Part shown: one piece after another, positions 1 to 6,750 of the stretch
How the letters are laid out: each line of letters begins with the position of its first letter
How positions within the stretch are numbered: the first letter of the stretch is position 1
Assembly: GCA_035528995.1 (NCBI GenBank)
Contig: DATKXO010000038.1
Coordinates: forward strand, 1-24,206
DNA: 24,206 bases
Reading direction: 5' to 3'
Origin: DATKXO01 sp035528995
GTDB lineage: Bacteria > Planctomycetota > Phycisphaerae > UBA1845
Notes under the pieces: model-generated
The model's database searches: none
Told to the model about the DNA's origin: nothing
What the model saw: only the letters and a program-made list of their open reading frames with translations
Program-made: the position numbers and the translations under genes

Positions 1-378
1 CGCTGGACGGGCTGTGGCTGGCGTGCCGCAGGTTGGCACAGCGTTCCCAGCGCCCCTACCGGCGGAGTGGGCTTGTAGGACTGATGTCACGCAGGGTTTA
101 TCGGACCCTGTCCTGAACCGCCACGGGCGAGTTCGTCTGGATAACCCTGCCGGCCTATAACGCCGCGCATCGCGCTGGAGCCGCCAAAGTTCGACGATTT
201 TATTTGCCTCGTCCGAGAAAGTATTGGATATAGTGTGCAGGCGAAGGCCGGTAAGGTCCGTTCTTTGACACGATCTAAAAGTGCTCTTGCTGTCCCTCGG
301 GAAGCAGGGCGATGTGGATCCGGATAAATGCATTGGGGGTTGACTGATCGGCCTATGAGGCCGGAAGGGAGTAGTGCA
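1..378. other. non-coding region upstream of the Flp pilin gene
   Basis: No convincing complete gene is visible. A GC3-rich open frame from the window edge to a TGA at 114-116 could be the last 37 codons of an upstream + strand gene, but a second frame looks about as good, so it is not called. A possible sigma-70 promoter lies at 204-234 (TTGCCT, 19-base spacer, TATAGT); the spacer is long and it is only a candidate. A TTGACA hexamer at 265-270 has no good -10 partner. The distal part should be the pilin 5' leader and carries a hairpin next to the ribosome-binding site. Confidence 0.5.
349..371 (+). promoter_or_regulatory. leader hairpin abutting the flp Shine-Dalgarno
   Basis: CGGCCT at 349-354 pairs perfectly with AGGCCG at 358-363 around a three-base loop. 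The strong Shine-Dalgarno GGAAGGGAG (363-371) starts at the last paired base, and the ATG is at 379. Breathing or extension of the stem could modulate pilin translation. The pairing is seen directly; a regulatory role is inference. Confidence 0.35.
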
Positions 379-561
379 ATGTCCAACCTGCTTGAAAGGA
401 CCAAGGCGTTTCTCAAGAGTGAAGACGGTCCGACCGCGACCGAGTATGCGGTCCTGTTGGCGCTGATCGTCATTGCGATCATCGTGGCCGTCTCGACGCT
501 CGGCGGCAAGGTCAGAGACACGTTCCAGACCACGGCGGATCACATGCCTACTTCGCCGTAG
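379..561 (+). CDS. flp: Flp family type IVb pilin
   Basis: This is a 60-residue precursor of the major Tad/Flp pilin subunit. A basic leader (residues 1-17) ends in Gly17, followed by PTATEY and a long hydrophobic helix (about residues 24-40). That is the class IVb prepilin signature: cleavage after Gly, with Glu at +5 and Tyr at +6 of the mature protein, which would be 43 residues and typical for Flp. The ATG at 379 is preferred over an in-frame ATG at 328 because GGAAGGGAG lies 7 bases upstream and the longer form would spoil the short leader. The mature pilin should be processed by the prepilin peptidase encoded next and assemble into bundled adhesive pili. A strong hairpin separates it from cpaA, so the pilin can be made in excess over the assembly proteins. 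Confidence 0.93.
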   Translation: MSNLLERTKAFLKSEDGPTATEYAVLLALIVIAIIVAVSTLGGKVRDTFQTTADHMPTSP

Positions 562-590
562 AGCGGCCGGAACGATCACGAACAAAGGCA

Positions 591-618
591 GGGGCTCCGC
601 CGGTACTGGCGGGGCCCC
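591..618 (+). terminator. strong hairpin between flp and cpaA (attenuator or mRNA-stabilising element)
   Basis: GGGGCTCCGCC (591-601) pairs with GGCGGGGCCCC (608-618) over 11 base pairs with one G-U pair and a six-base loop. No U tract follows, so it is not a canonical intrinsic terminator. Its position 30 bases after the pilin stop and 56 bases before cpaA suits partial termination or 3'-end protection that keeps pilin mRNA abundant relative to downstream genes. Confidence 0.55.
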
Positions 619-673
619 TGGCCTACCGCAGAAAACTGGGGGTGCGGATTCTGCGCCCGGACGGGCTCGAACC

Positions 674-1243
674 ATGGATGCGTTGTTGCCAAAAAATTAT
701 TGGATGCTCACCGCTCTGGTGGTCACTCCGGCAACGATCTACGCGTCGATCATCGACTACCGCGAACGGCGCGTCCCGAACTGGCTGAACGCTGCTCTGG
801 CGCTGGCGGGCATCGTGGCCGGGACGTGGTATTTCGGCTGGGTCGGCCTGGGGGCCTCCCTGGCGGGCCTGGCCGTGGGGTTCGGCGTTCTCATTGTTCC
901 ATGGGCCATGCACGGGATGGGCGCCGGGGACGTGAAGCTGATGGCCGCGATCGGGGCCTGGTTCGGGCCCTGGCTGACCCTGGTGAGTTTTGCCGTCGGG
1001 GCGCTGATCGGCGGGGTGATTGCGGTTATCATGATCCTGGTGGCCGGCAAGGCGAGGAGCGCCTACGTCAACCTGCAGATGATCCTGGTGAAGTGCTCGC
1101 AGCCGCGGACGCTGTTCAGTGACTTTGCGTCGGCCGAGAGCTTCGGCTCGACGTCGTCGCTGCTGCCGTACGGCATTCCGTTGACGATGGGGTCGCTGCT
1201 GGTGCTGGCGGGCAAGTGCATGGGCTGGGGGGTGTTGCCATGA
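674..1243 (+). CDS. cpaA: CpaA/TadV-type prepilin peptidase (A24 family)
   Basis: This 189-residue integral membrane aspartic protease should cleave the Flp leader and the TadE/TadG-type leaders at the cytoplasmic face of the inner membrane. The two catalytic aspartates of family A24 are visible: Asp28 in IDYRERRVPN and Asp86 in the GMGAGDVKLM motif. Several hydrophobic helices surround them (about 12-30, 41-55, 58-77, 93-124). There is no N-terminal methyltransferase domain, which matches the short TadV/CpaA subtype rather than PilD. The frame is open upstream into flp, but the ATG at 674 gives the normal N-terminus with a short lead before helix 1; its Shine-Dalgarno is weak. The stop overlaps the next start as ATGA (1240-1243), so translation is coupled to the tadE-like gene. 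Confidence 0.92.
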   Translation: MDALLPKNYWMLTALVVTPATIYASIIDYRERRVPNWLNAALALAGIVAGTWYFGWVGLGASLAGLAVGFGVLIVPWAMHGMGAGDVKLMAAIGAWFGPWLTLVSFAVGALIGGVIAVIMILVAGKARSAYVNLQMILVKCSQPRTLFSDFASAESFGSTSSLLPYGIPLTMGSLLVLAGKCMGWGVLP

Positions 1244-1689
1244 AAAGGCCGGTACGTCATCGGGTTGGCCGGCAGGCACGGCGGGGGGCGGCGCTGGTGG
1301 AGTTCGCCCTGGTGCTGCCGCTGTTGGCCATGCTGATTTTCGGGATCATCGAGTTCGCTCACATCTTTTTCGTCCGTCAGGGGCTGGTCAACGCGGCTCG
1401 GGTGGGGGCTCGGACGGCGACGCTGTCGATGGCTGACGAAGTTCGACAGACCCTGGTCGTGCAGCGAGTCGAGCAGGCCCTGCAGGCAGGGGGCCTGAGC
1501 CAGTACCTCAGCGAGGGTGACATAACGATCGAATACGATCCGGCGTCGGGATCGGACGGGGCCCAGGTCGTGACGATCAGTGTGCCGTACGCCGACATCA
1601 GCCTGCTGGGAACGTTCTTCAGTTTCCTGGGGGATTTCACGCTGACCTCGAGTTGTTCGATGTACCGGGATCAAGTGAACTCGGGCTAG
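1240..1689 (+). CDS. TadE-like pseudopilin
   Basis: This 149-residue protein has a basic N-terminus followed by RRGAALVEFALVLPLL (residues 14-29), the TadE/TadG signature. Gly16 is the likely processing site, with Glu21 at +5 of the mature protein, followed by one hydrophobic helix to about residue 44. The rest is a small periplasmic domain with two strand-like segments (about 94-118) and a Cys at 139. TadE-like pseudopilins are processed by the TadV-type peptidase and are needed for Flp pilus assembly. The start at 1240 is chosen because it overlaps the cpaA stop as ATGA; an in-frame ATG at 1216 would add eight residues. It could also be called a minor pilin of the TadE/TadF/TadG group. Confidence 0.88.
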   Translation: MKRPVRHRVGRQARRGAALVEFALVLPLLAMLIFGIIEFAHIFFVRQGLVNAARVGARTATLSMADEVRQTLVVQRVEQALQAGGLSQYLSEGDITIEYDPASGSDGAQVVTISVPYADISLLGTFFSFLGDFTLTSSCSMYRDQVNSG

Positions 1690-1835
1690 CCGGGGGCGCG
1701 CTGCACTCGGAACGCGCGGCGCGACGCGGTCAGCCTCCGATGTCGCCGGGTTCGGCGGCGGGGGCCCGTCTGGCGGAACATGTAGTCTATCGCACGCGAT
1801 GCTCCAATTCGCCGTGTCCAACGGGAGGTGCAACC

Positions 1836-2681
1836 ATGAAGGCATCGACGTTTTTCCCGCTTGTGGTCGGAGTGGCCGCCGCGATCGTGGCCTTCAGCGC
1901 CTGGAAGAAGACCGCTGGCAGAACCGAAGGCAGCACTGGTTCCGCCCCGGTCAACGGCGTCGTGGTGGCCCAGACGGACATTCCCTATGCCTCCAGGATC
2001 AGCGCGGACAAGCTTACGACGGTCGAGTACCGCGGGGTGACGTTTCCCATCGCCCAGAGCTTTTCGCAGACGGAGGGTCTGGTCGGTCGCGTGACCTCGA
2101 CCAAGATCGTGGCTGGGACGCCGGTCACGCTACCCATGCTGGCGCCGGAAGGCACTCCGCCGGGGGCGTACTACCAGATCGCGGACGGCTTCCGGGCGGT
2201 GCCGGTACCGGTCGAGTCCTATGCGGCGCGCAATCTGGAGCCGGGCAGCCGGGTGGACGTGTTCACGGCCAGCCGCAGATCGGGCGGTGAGCGGCAGAGT
2301 CGTCCGACCGAGCTGATCCTTCAGGACGTGGAGGTGTTCGCGGTGGGCAGGCGCCTTCCGGGGATGAACGCGGTCGACGAGCGCGTGGATTCGGTGGAGC
2401 TGCTGCTTCCCGCTGATCGGGTTGCGGTGCTCAGTGACGCGCTCATGTCGGGCGGAATTCGCATGGTCATGCGTGGAGCGACCGACCGGCAGATTCTGGA
2501 CATTCCAACGGTTCCCCCGGCGGAACCGGAGGTGCCCGTGGTCGCGGTCGAGCCGGAGCCCGAGCCTCGACCGGTCGAGAAGCCGGTCGATACTCTGACG
2601 GTGAAGGTGTACAACGGGCCGGAGGAGAGCCGGCAGACCTACGATCGTCCCGTCGAAGAGCGATCCGCGGACGTAGACTGA
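1836..2681 (+). CDS. cpaB: Flp pilus assembly protein CpaB (RcpC)
   Basis: This 281-residue periplasmic Tad component has an N-terminal membrane anchor (residues 6-23), a SAF-type domain (about 40-104, with VVVAQTDIPYASRI and the conserved GLVGRV/IVAGTPV segments), and the CpaB/RcpC C-terminal domain (about 115-215, with AVPVPVESYA and GSRVDVF). CpaB is thought to sit in the periplasm near the secretin and may contact peptidoglycan. The tail (226-252) is rich in Pro and Glu. The ATG at 1836 follows GGGAGGTG (1823-1830) and gives the standard N-terminus; the longer open frame from 1653 overlaps the tadE-like gene and has no membrane start. In most Tad loci cpaC follows directly; here a 236-base gap and a cpaE-like gene follow instead. 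Confidence 0.9.
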   Translation: MKASTFFPLVVGVAAAIVAFSAWKKTAGRTEGSTGSAPVNGVVVAQTDIPYASRISADKLTTVEYRGVTFPIAQSFSQTEGLVGRVTSTKIVAGTPVTLPMLAPEGTPPGAYYQIADGFRAVPVPVESYAARNLEPGSRVDVFTASRRSGGERQSRPTELILQDVEVFAVGRRLPGMNAVDERVDSVELLLPADRVAVLSDALMSGGIRMVMRGATDRQILDIPTVPPAEPEVPVVAVEPEPEPRPVEKPVDTLTVKVYNGPEESRQTYDRPVEERSADVD

Positions 2682-2917
2682 GGCGGGTCCCGTCCTCCGC
2701 CGCGCGGCGATACCGACCGGCTCGCGATTGACGAACCCAATACCAAGCGGTACTCCGTCGTGTGTGGGAGAGCGGCGCACCACCCTCGGGCTCCGGAGGG
2801 CTCCCGGCGGAGGGGCGATCCCAAGCGGGCAGCCCGGTCGCGCTGAGCGGCCGCCGCTGGAGCCGAACGGACAGCGCGGTGAGTATCGCGCCATGTCATG
2901 CGCCGTGGTGGAGAGCG
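2682..2917. other. non-coding gap between cpaB and the cpaE-like gene
   Basis: The gap is 236 bases long. An in-frame upstream extension of the cpaE-like gene (from 2762) reads Ser/Arg/Gly-rich and is not a recognisable domain. The stretch has C/G-rich self-complementary pieces, such as CCCTC pairing with GAGGG around 2781-2800. No convincing promoter or riboswitch consensus was found. It may be a degraded remnant or a long leader. Confidence 0.35.
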
Positions 2918-4174
2918 ATGGTATCTCGACCAGGTAACGGGAAGGATGCAGCGTCTGAGCCCCGCCGGTCGTCGGACGCTGCCGGCGTGCAGCCGGTCCG
3001 TGTGCTGCTGTTCGACCTGGACGCCGCGTTGGCCCAGCAAATGAAGGAGTCGATCGGCGGCCGGTCGGACGTGCAGATCGTCGAGCAAGTCGCCGGACCG
3101 AGCGAACTCGCGGCGGCGGTCGAGCGGCCGCCGCCCGACGTTGTGTTCGCCAACCTGGACGCCGCCCCCGGCGAAACCCTGAATGTGGTGGCCGGACTGG
3201 CCAAGCAACACCCGGCGATGCGCTTCTTCGCGGTCTCGGCACGGAACGACGCCGAGTTGATCGTCAAGGCGATGCGCTCGGGGTTCAGCGATGTGATTCG
3301 TCTTCCGGACGAGAGGGACCGCGTCGGAGAAGTAATCGACTCGGTGCGGCAACGCCCCCCCGAAGCGGAAGGCGGCGGCAAGCTGATCGCGGTGATCGGC
3401 AGTGCCGGGGGTGTTGGATGCACGACGCTGGCGGTCAATTTGGCCGTCGAACTTGCCAGGAAGTGCGGCCGGGACGTGGCATTGGTGGACCTGGATTTTC
3501 AGTTTGGGCACGTGGCCACGATGCTGGATCTGGATATCCAGCATTCGGTGGCCGACCTCTGCGGTGAGTCGAAGACCCTTGATCATCGTGTGATCCAGAA
3601 GGCGGTCCAGCGACACAAGAGCGGCGTGCACGTCCTGCCGCGCCCTCGGGAATTCGAAGAGGCCGGTGGACTGACCGCTGAGGATTGCGGGCGGCTGCTG
3701 GAGATCATGCAGGAGATGTATCCGTACGTGCTGGTGGACGGTCCGGGCCGGTTCGATGAAACGGGTCGAAGCATCCTGGACGTCGCGGATTGGACGCTTC
3801 TGGTCGTCCAGCCGCTGGTCACCAGCGCTCGAAACGCCCGGCGCATGCTGCAGGCCCTGCAGCGCTACGACTTCGACCCGGCGCGCATCGAGGTCATCTG
3901 CAACCGGGTCGGCGGCGGGCTCACGCACCTCAACCCCGAGCAGCTGGAGAAGTCGCTGGGCCACAAGATCCTGATCAACATCCCGGACGACTGGATGAGC
4001 GTCAGTTCCGCTATCAACCTGGGCGAGCCACTGGCCACCAGCACACCCAAGTCGAAAGTGCGCGCTGCCGTCGAAGAGTTGGCCGACGCCATCATGGGGG
4101 GCGTCGAGGCATCGCGGGAAGCACAGGGATCAACAGGTCTGATCGGTCGTTTGCTGGGCCGGGGCAAGGGCTGA
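2918..4174 (+). CDS. cpaE: CpaE/TadZ-like pilus-localisation ATPase with pseudo-receiver domain
   Basis: The protein has 418 residues. Residues 27-144 form a receiver-like domain (RVLLFDLD at 28-35, strand DVVFANLD at 74-81). The usual phospho-acceptor Asp position reads Asn79, so it is probably an atypical receiver, as in other TadZ/CpaE proteins. Residues 155-400 are a MinD/ParA-type ATPase fold with GSAGGVGCTT (161-170), VALVDLDFQFG (187-197) and VLVDGPG (271-277). In the deviant Walker A motif both lysines are missing: Ala163 replaces the signature lysine and Cys168 the P-loop lysine. TadZ/CpaE proteins mark the polar assembly site of the pilus. The ATG at 2918 has GGAG a few bases upstream; the longer open frame (from 2762) adds low-complexity sequence. 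Role by family; loss of ATP hydrolysis is inference. Confidence 0.86.
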   Translation: MVSRPGNGKDAASEPRRSSDAAGVQPVRVLLFDLDAALAQQMKESIGGRSDVQIVEQVAGPSELAAAVERPPPDVVFANLDAAPGETLNVVAGLAKQHPAMRFFAVSARNDAELIVKAMRSGFSDVIRLPDERDRVGEVIDSVRQRPPEAEGGGKLIAVIGSAGGVGCTTLAVNLAVELARKCGRDVALVDLDFQFGHVATMLDLDIQHSVADLCGESKTLDHRVIQKAVQRHKSGVHVLPRPREFEEAGGLTAEDCGRLLEIMQEMYPYVLVDGPGRFDETGRSILDVADWTLLVVQPLVTSARNARRMLQALQRYDFDPARIEVICNRVGGGLTHLNPEQLEKSLGHKILINIPDDWMSVSSAINLGEPLATSTPKSKVRAAVEELADAIMGGVEASREAQGSTGLIGRLLGRGKG

Positions 4175-4308
4175 AGCAGCCCGGCGGATGGGCGGGGACC
4201 GCTGTCGCGGGGCGCGCTCGGCAGGTGGGACGCTGTCGATGTTCCCGGGGGTCTGTCGCTTGGCTGGCGGTCGTTGCGCCGGGTCCCCCACTTTGAGGCC
4301 TAAGAGGT

Positions 4309-4357
4309 GGGCAGCGTTGCCCGATAAAGGCGTCCTGATCGGCCCTGAAGCCAGGGC
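4309..4357. promoter_or_regulatory. two inverted repeats upstream of the sigma-54 promoter
   Basis: GGGCA-gcgt-TGCCC (4309-4322) and GCCCTG-aagc-CAGGGC (4342-4357) are perfect inverted repeats with four-base loops. They lie about 50-65 and 17-32 bases upstream of the -24 element. They could be activator-binding sites or the 3' hairpins of the cpaE transcript. Neither has a U tract. Confidence 0.3.
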
Positions 4358-4373
4358 AGGGCGGCCCGGCCGG

Positions 4374-4389
4374 TTGGCACGCATGTTGC
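4374..4389 (+). promoter_or_regulatory. sigma-54 (RpoN) -24/-12 promoter of the TadG-like gene
   Basis: TTGGCAC-G-CATG-TTGC matches the RpoN consensus TTGGCACR-N4-TTGC at every defined position. The invariant GG (4376-4377) and GC (4388-4389) are spaced exactly 12 bases apart. Transcription would begin near 4401, giving a leader of about 147 bases before the ATG at 4548. RpoN promoters need an AAA+ activator, so expression of the gene would be switched separately from flp-cpaB. Confidence 0.75.
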
Positions 4390-4547
4390 CCAGGGCTATA
4401 CTGGAATTCAGGTTCGGGCTCCGCAGGCGGCTTCCGTTCTGGAACGGCCGTGGGGCAGGGGACGGGTCTGATAGCGGTCCACCCCACTTTCTACCGAGCA
4501 ACTCGGCCGGCAGCGCGACTCAAGCGACGCGCAGGAGTCAAGACACC

Positions 4548-6383
4548 ATGAGCGGAACCAGACCACGGCACAGGTCCACCCGACGCCGCGGCATTGTCGC
4601 CGTCAAGGTTGCCCTTCTGTCCATCGTCCTGCTGGGTTTCACGGCGTTGGCGGTGGACATGGGCGCGATCTACGACGCCAAAGCAGAGCTGCAGCGCACC
4701 GCGGACGCGGCGGCGCTGGCGGCCGGGACAGCCCTGGCTGCCACGGGCGAGACCCCGGCCATGCAGTTGGCCACCGCTCGCGCTTCGGAGTACGCGGCCA
4801 ACAACACGGTGTGGCGCCAGCAGATGCAGCTCGATCCGGCGACGGACATCACGTTCGGCCGGGCCACATTCAACTCGGCTACGGGTGTGTACGATTTCAC
4901 TCCGACGACGGACCTTCCGGACGCCGTGCAGGTCCGGGTCCGCAAGACGGCCGACTCGCCGAACGGAGCGTTCGGGCTCTACTTCGCCAGCGTATTGGGA
5001 ATCGACCGCGTTGACTTGACGGCGACGGCCACGGCGATGATGGTTCCGCGGGATATCGCCATCGTCACGGACCTGTCGAACTCGCACAACGACGACAGTG
5101 AGCTGAAGAACTACCAGAGCACGCAGATCAACCTGCACGGCGTGTGGGACGCGTTCCCCGGTGGCATCGACGACTCCCCGTCTCAATGGGCGGACTATCC
5201 GCAGTACAGCCCGAACGATCCCCAGGCGGCCGGGCCCGCCTGGGGCTACATGAAGGAGATGGGCTACGGCGCGAATCCGATCGACGGCGGCTACGACCCC
5301 ACGTTGGACGACGGACTGGTGTATCTGCCCTCGGCCACGAACTGGAACAATGCGTCGTTGGACGCGTACCTCGGCGGTTTCGCCGACCTGGGATACAACG
5401 TTCACGAACGAGACGTTGTGCGCAGCAAGTATGGGGGCTCGTGGAAGTATCGCGTGGCCGTTGCCCTGGGATTGGCCCGTTGGGACAGTGGCATCATTTA
5501 TGGCGACGAGGTCCCGCAGGATGAGCACGGTCTTTGGGAGCGGCTCAGCGTTCCGCCGGAGGAGTCCGGTGACGGCGACCTCAGGGTGGACGCGGACGAG
5601 CTGGTCTGGCAGGAGAGGATCGGGAACCGCTCGCTGGAGGAGTCGAAGGCCATCTGGCTGGACTACATTCAGGCCTACATGAGCACGTCGCCGCCGCCGA
5701 GCGAGATGGAGACGGCGAACTCCGACTTCCTTTATCGCTTCGGCGTCAAGACGTTCATGAACTACCTCATGGAGGAGCGTGCCTCTCACGCTCAGACGCC
5801 CGAGTTTGCGGAAGCCCCGGCCCAGCCGATGCAGGCCGTCAAAGAGTCCGTGCAGCACCTGGTGGAGCTGCTGGACAACCTGGGCGTCAACGACCAGGTA
5901 TCGCTGGAGGTCTACGGCACGACGGCGGTGCACGAGATGGACCTGACACAGGACTTCCTGTCGATCGGGGCGCGGCTCAACGCCATGCAGGCCGGTTATT
6001 ACGACAACTGGACGAACATGGGCGGTGGCATCGTCCGGGCCATTGAAGAACTCACCGGCGAGCGGTCCCGCTCCGCGGCGCGGAAGGTCATCTTCCTGCT
6101 CACCGACGGGTACGCCAACGTGAGCGCAGATGGAACGACCGGCAATCTCGCCGGGGGGAGGGCCTATGCCCTGCAGGAAGTGGACACGGCGGTCGGCCTG
6201 GGGATCCGTATCTTCACGGTGAGCGTGGGGTCGTACTCTGACACGCAGCTCATGGCTCAGATCGCTGAGACGGGTGCTGGGCAGCACTTCCACGCCGAAG
6301 GGTCGATCGATCAGTACAGCGACCAGCTGGAGGCTATTTTCGAAGCCCTCAGTGGCCGGCGCACAGTGGAGCTGATCCAGTGA
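4548..6383 (+). CDS. TadG-like pilus protein with a split von Willebrand A domain
   Basis: The protein has 611 residues. Residues 13-60 are the TadG/TadE N-terminus: basic RRRG, a hydrophobic helix (about 18-37), then LQRTADAAALAAG. Residues 168-605 form a VWA domain with a complete MIDAS: DLSNS (175-179), Thr489 in WTNMGGG, and Asp520 in LLTDGY. The first helix that normally follows DxSxS appears only at about 425 (PMQAVKESVQHLVELL), so roughly 245 residues are inserted within the fold. The insert contains many aromatic and acidic residues and a half-dockerin-like acidic segment (341-353). TadG proteins are tethered in the inner membrane and project into the periplasm. The ATG at 4548 has GGAG about 11 bases upstream and gives the family's usual N-terminus. 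It has its own sigma-54 promoter. The insert function is unknown. Confidence 0.85.
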   Translation: MSGTRPRHRSTRRRGIVAVKVALLSIVLLGFTALAVDMGAIYDAKAELQRTADAAALAAGTALAATGETPAMQLATARASEYAANNTVWRQQMQLDPATDITFGRATFNSATGVYDFTPTTDLPDAVQVRVRKTADSPNGAFGLYFASVLGIDRVDLTATATAMMVPRDIAIVTDLSNSHNDDSELKNYQSTQINLHGVWDAFPGGIDDSPSQWADYPQYSPNDPQAAGPAWGYMKEMGYGANPIDGGYDPTLDDGLVYLPSATNWNNASLDAYLGGFADLGYNVHERDVVRSKYGGSWKYRVAVALGLARWDSGIIYGDEVPQDEHGLWERLSVPPEESGDGDLRVDADELVWQERIGNRSLEESKAIWLDYIQAYMSTSPPPSEMETANSDFLYRFGVKTFMNYLMEERASHAQTPEFAEAPAQPMQAVKESVQHLVELLDNLGVNDQVSLEVYGTTAVHEMDLTQDFLSIGARLNAMQAGYYDNWTNMGGGIVRAIEELTGERSRSAARKVIFLLTDGYANVSADGTTGNLAGGRAYALQEVDTAVGLGIRIFTVSVGSYSDTQLMAQIAETGAGQHFHAEGSIDQYSDQLEAIFEALSGRRTVELIQ

Positions 6384-6705
6384 CACGGCCGGCCCGTAGG
6401 CTCTCCAGCCGGACGAATCCAACCAGTTAAGTGGAAGAAGGTTGCGCTTCGACGTTTCTGGAGCTCGGTGTCTTCTCCAGCAGGCGTGTACAGGGACGCT
6501 GCATCAACGACTTCGATTGTCAAAGCGTGAGCGACGCCCGAGGTGTGCCGCGCGTCCGTCACCATGGGGCAGCGGGCGTTCGACGGATAAAAACAGAGAG
6601 AACCAATAAAGCTTAAGTTGCTTTCCTCTTCCTTCCTGCCCGGGCTTCGTGCTGAGCTTCCGGGCCCGGCAGTCCGAAAAAAAGACACCGAGCCGCGGAT
6701 TGTTC
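6384..6705. other. non-coding region between the TadG-like gene and the PEP-CTERM pair
   Basis: No plausible gene is present. An AT-rich island (about 6588-6632) stands out from the GC-rich surroundings. A six-base stem, GCCCGG (6638-6643) with CCGGGC (6660-6665), follows but has no U tract. The start of a new transcription unit appears further downstream. Confidence 0.5.
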
Positions 6706-6735
6706 TTGACCCCGTATGGCGGTTTTGGCTATCTT
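6706..6735 (+). promoter_or_regulatory. candidate sigma-70-type promoter of the PEP-CTERM pair
   Basis: TTGACC (6706-6711) and TATCTT (6730-6735) are separated by 18 bases, giving 5/6 and 4/6 matches to the consensus. Transcription would start near 6742, just before a compact set of stem-forming sequences. Sigma-70 consensus usage in this phylum is assumed, not known. Confidence 0.45.
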
Positions 6736-6750
6736 GGCGGTAGTAACCCA

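Larger units (their letters stand above)
4175..4547. other. regulatory intergenic region before the TadG-like gene
   Basis: These 373 bases hold a sigma-54-type promoter (4374-4389), two perfect short inverted repeats upstream of it (4309-4322 and 4342-4357), and a longer imperfect stem around 4287-4311 (CCCAC pairing with GTGGG). I see no credible coding frame here; the open frame that extends the downstream gene back to 4188 lacks any recognisable domain and crosses the promoter. Confidence 0.6.

Noticed and set aside
33..48. TTGGCAC as a second sigma-54 promoter
   Set aside because: The -24 half matches, but the -12 position reads CC instead of GC, so the invariant element is missing.
3..116. 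Possible 3' end of an upstream + strand gene
   Set aside because: The frame has high GC3 for its first 21 codons, but a second frame is nearly as good and no motif is recognisable in so short a piece.
328..378. Upstream ATG at 328 as the pilin start
   Set aside because: It would lengthen the prepilin leader by 17 residues and ignores the Shine-Dalgarno before 379.
2700..2917. Riboswitch (cobalamin or c-di-GMP class) before cpaE
   Set aside because: The stretch is G/C-rich and self-complementary, but I could not find the conserved boxes of either class.
2130..3964. Long - strand open frames over cpaB and cpaE
   Set aside because: They are Arg/Pro-rich shadows opposite genes with recognisable motifs on the + strand.
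4491..6422. 643-residue open frame on the - strand
   Set aside because: It is fully antisense to the TadG-like gene, is Arg/Val/His-rich without a domain, and arises from high GC leaving few stops.
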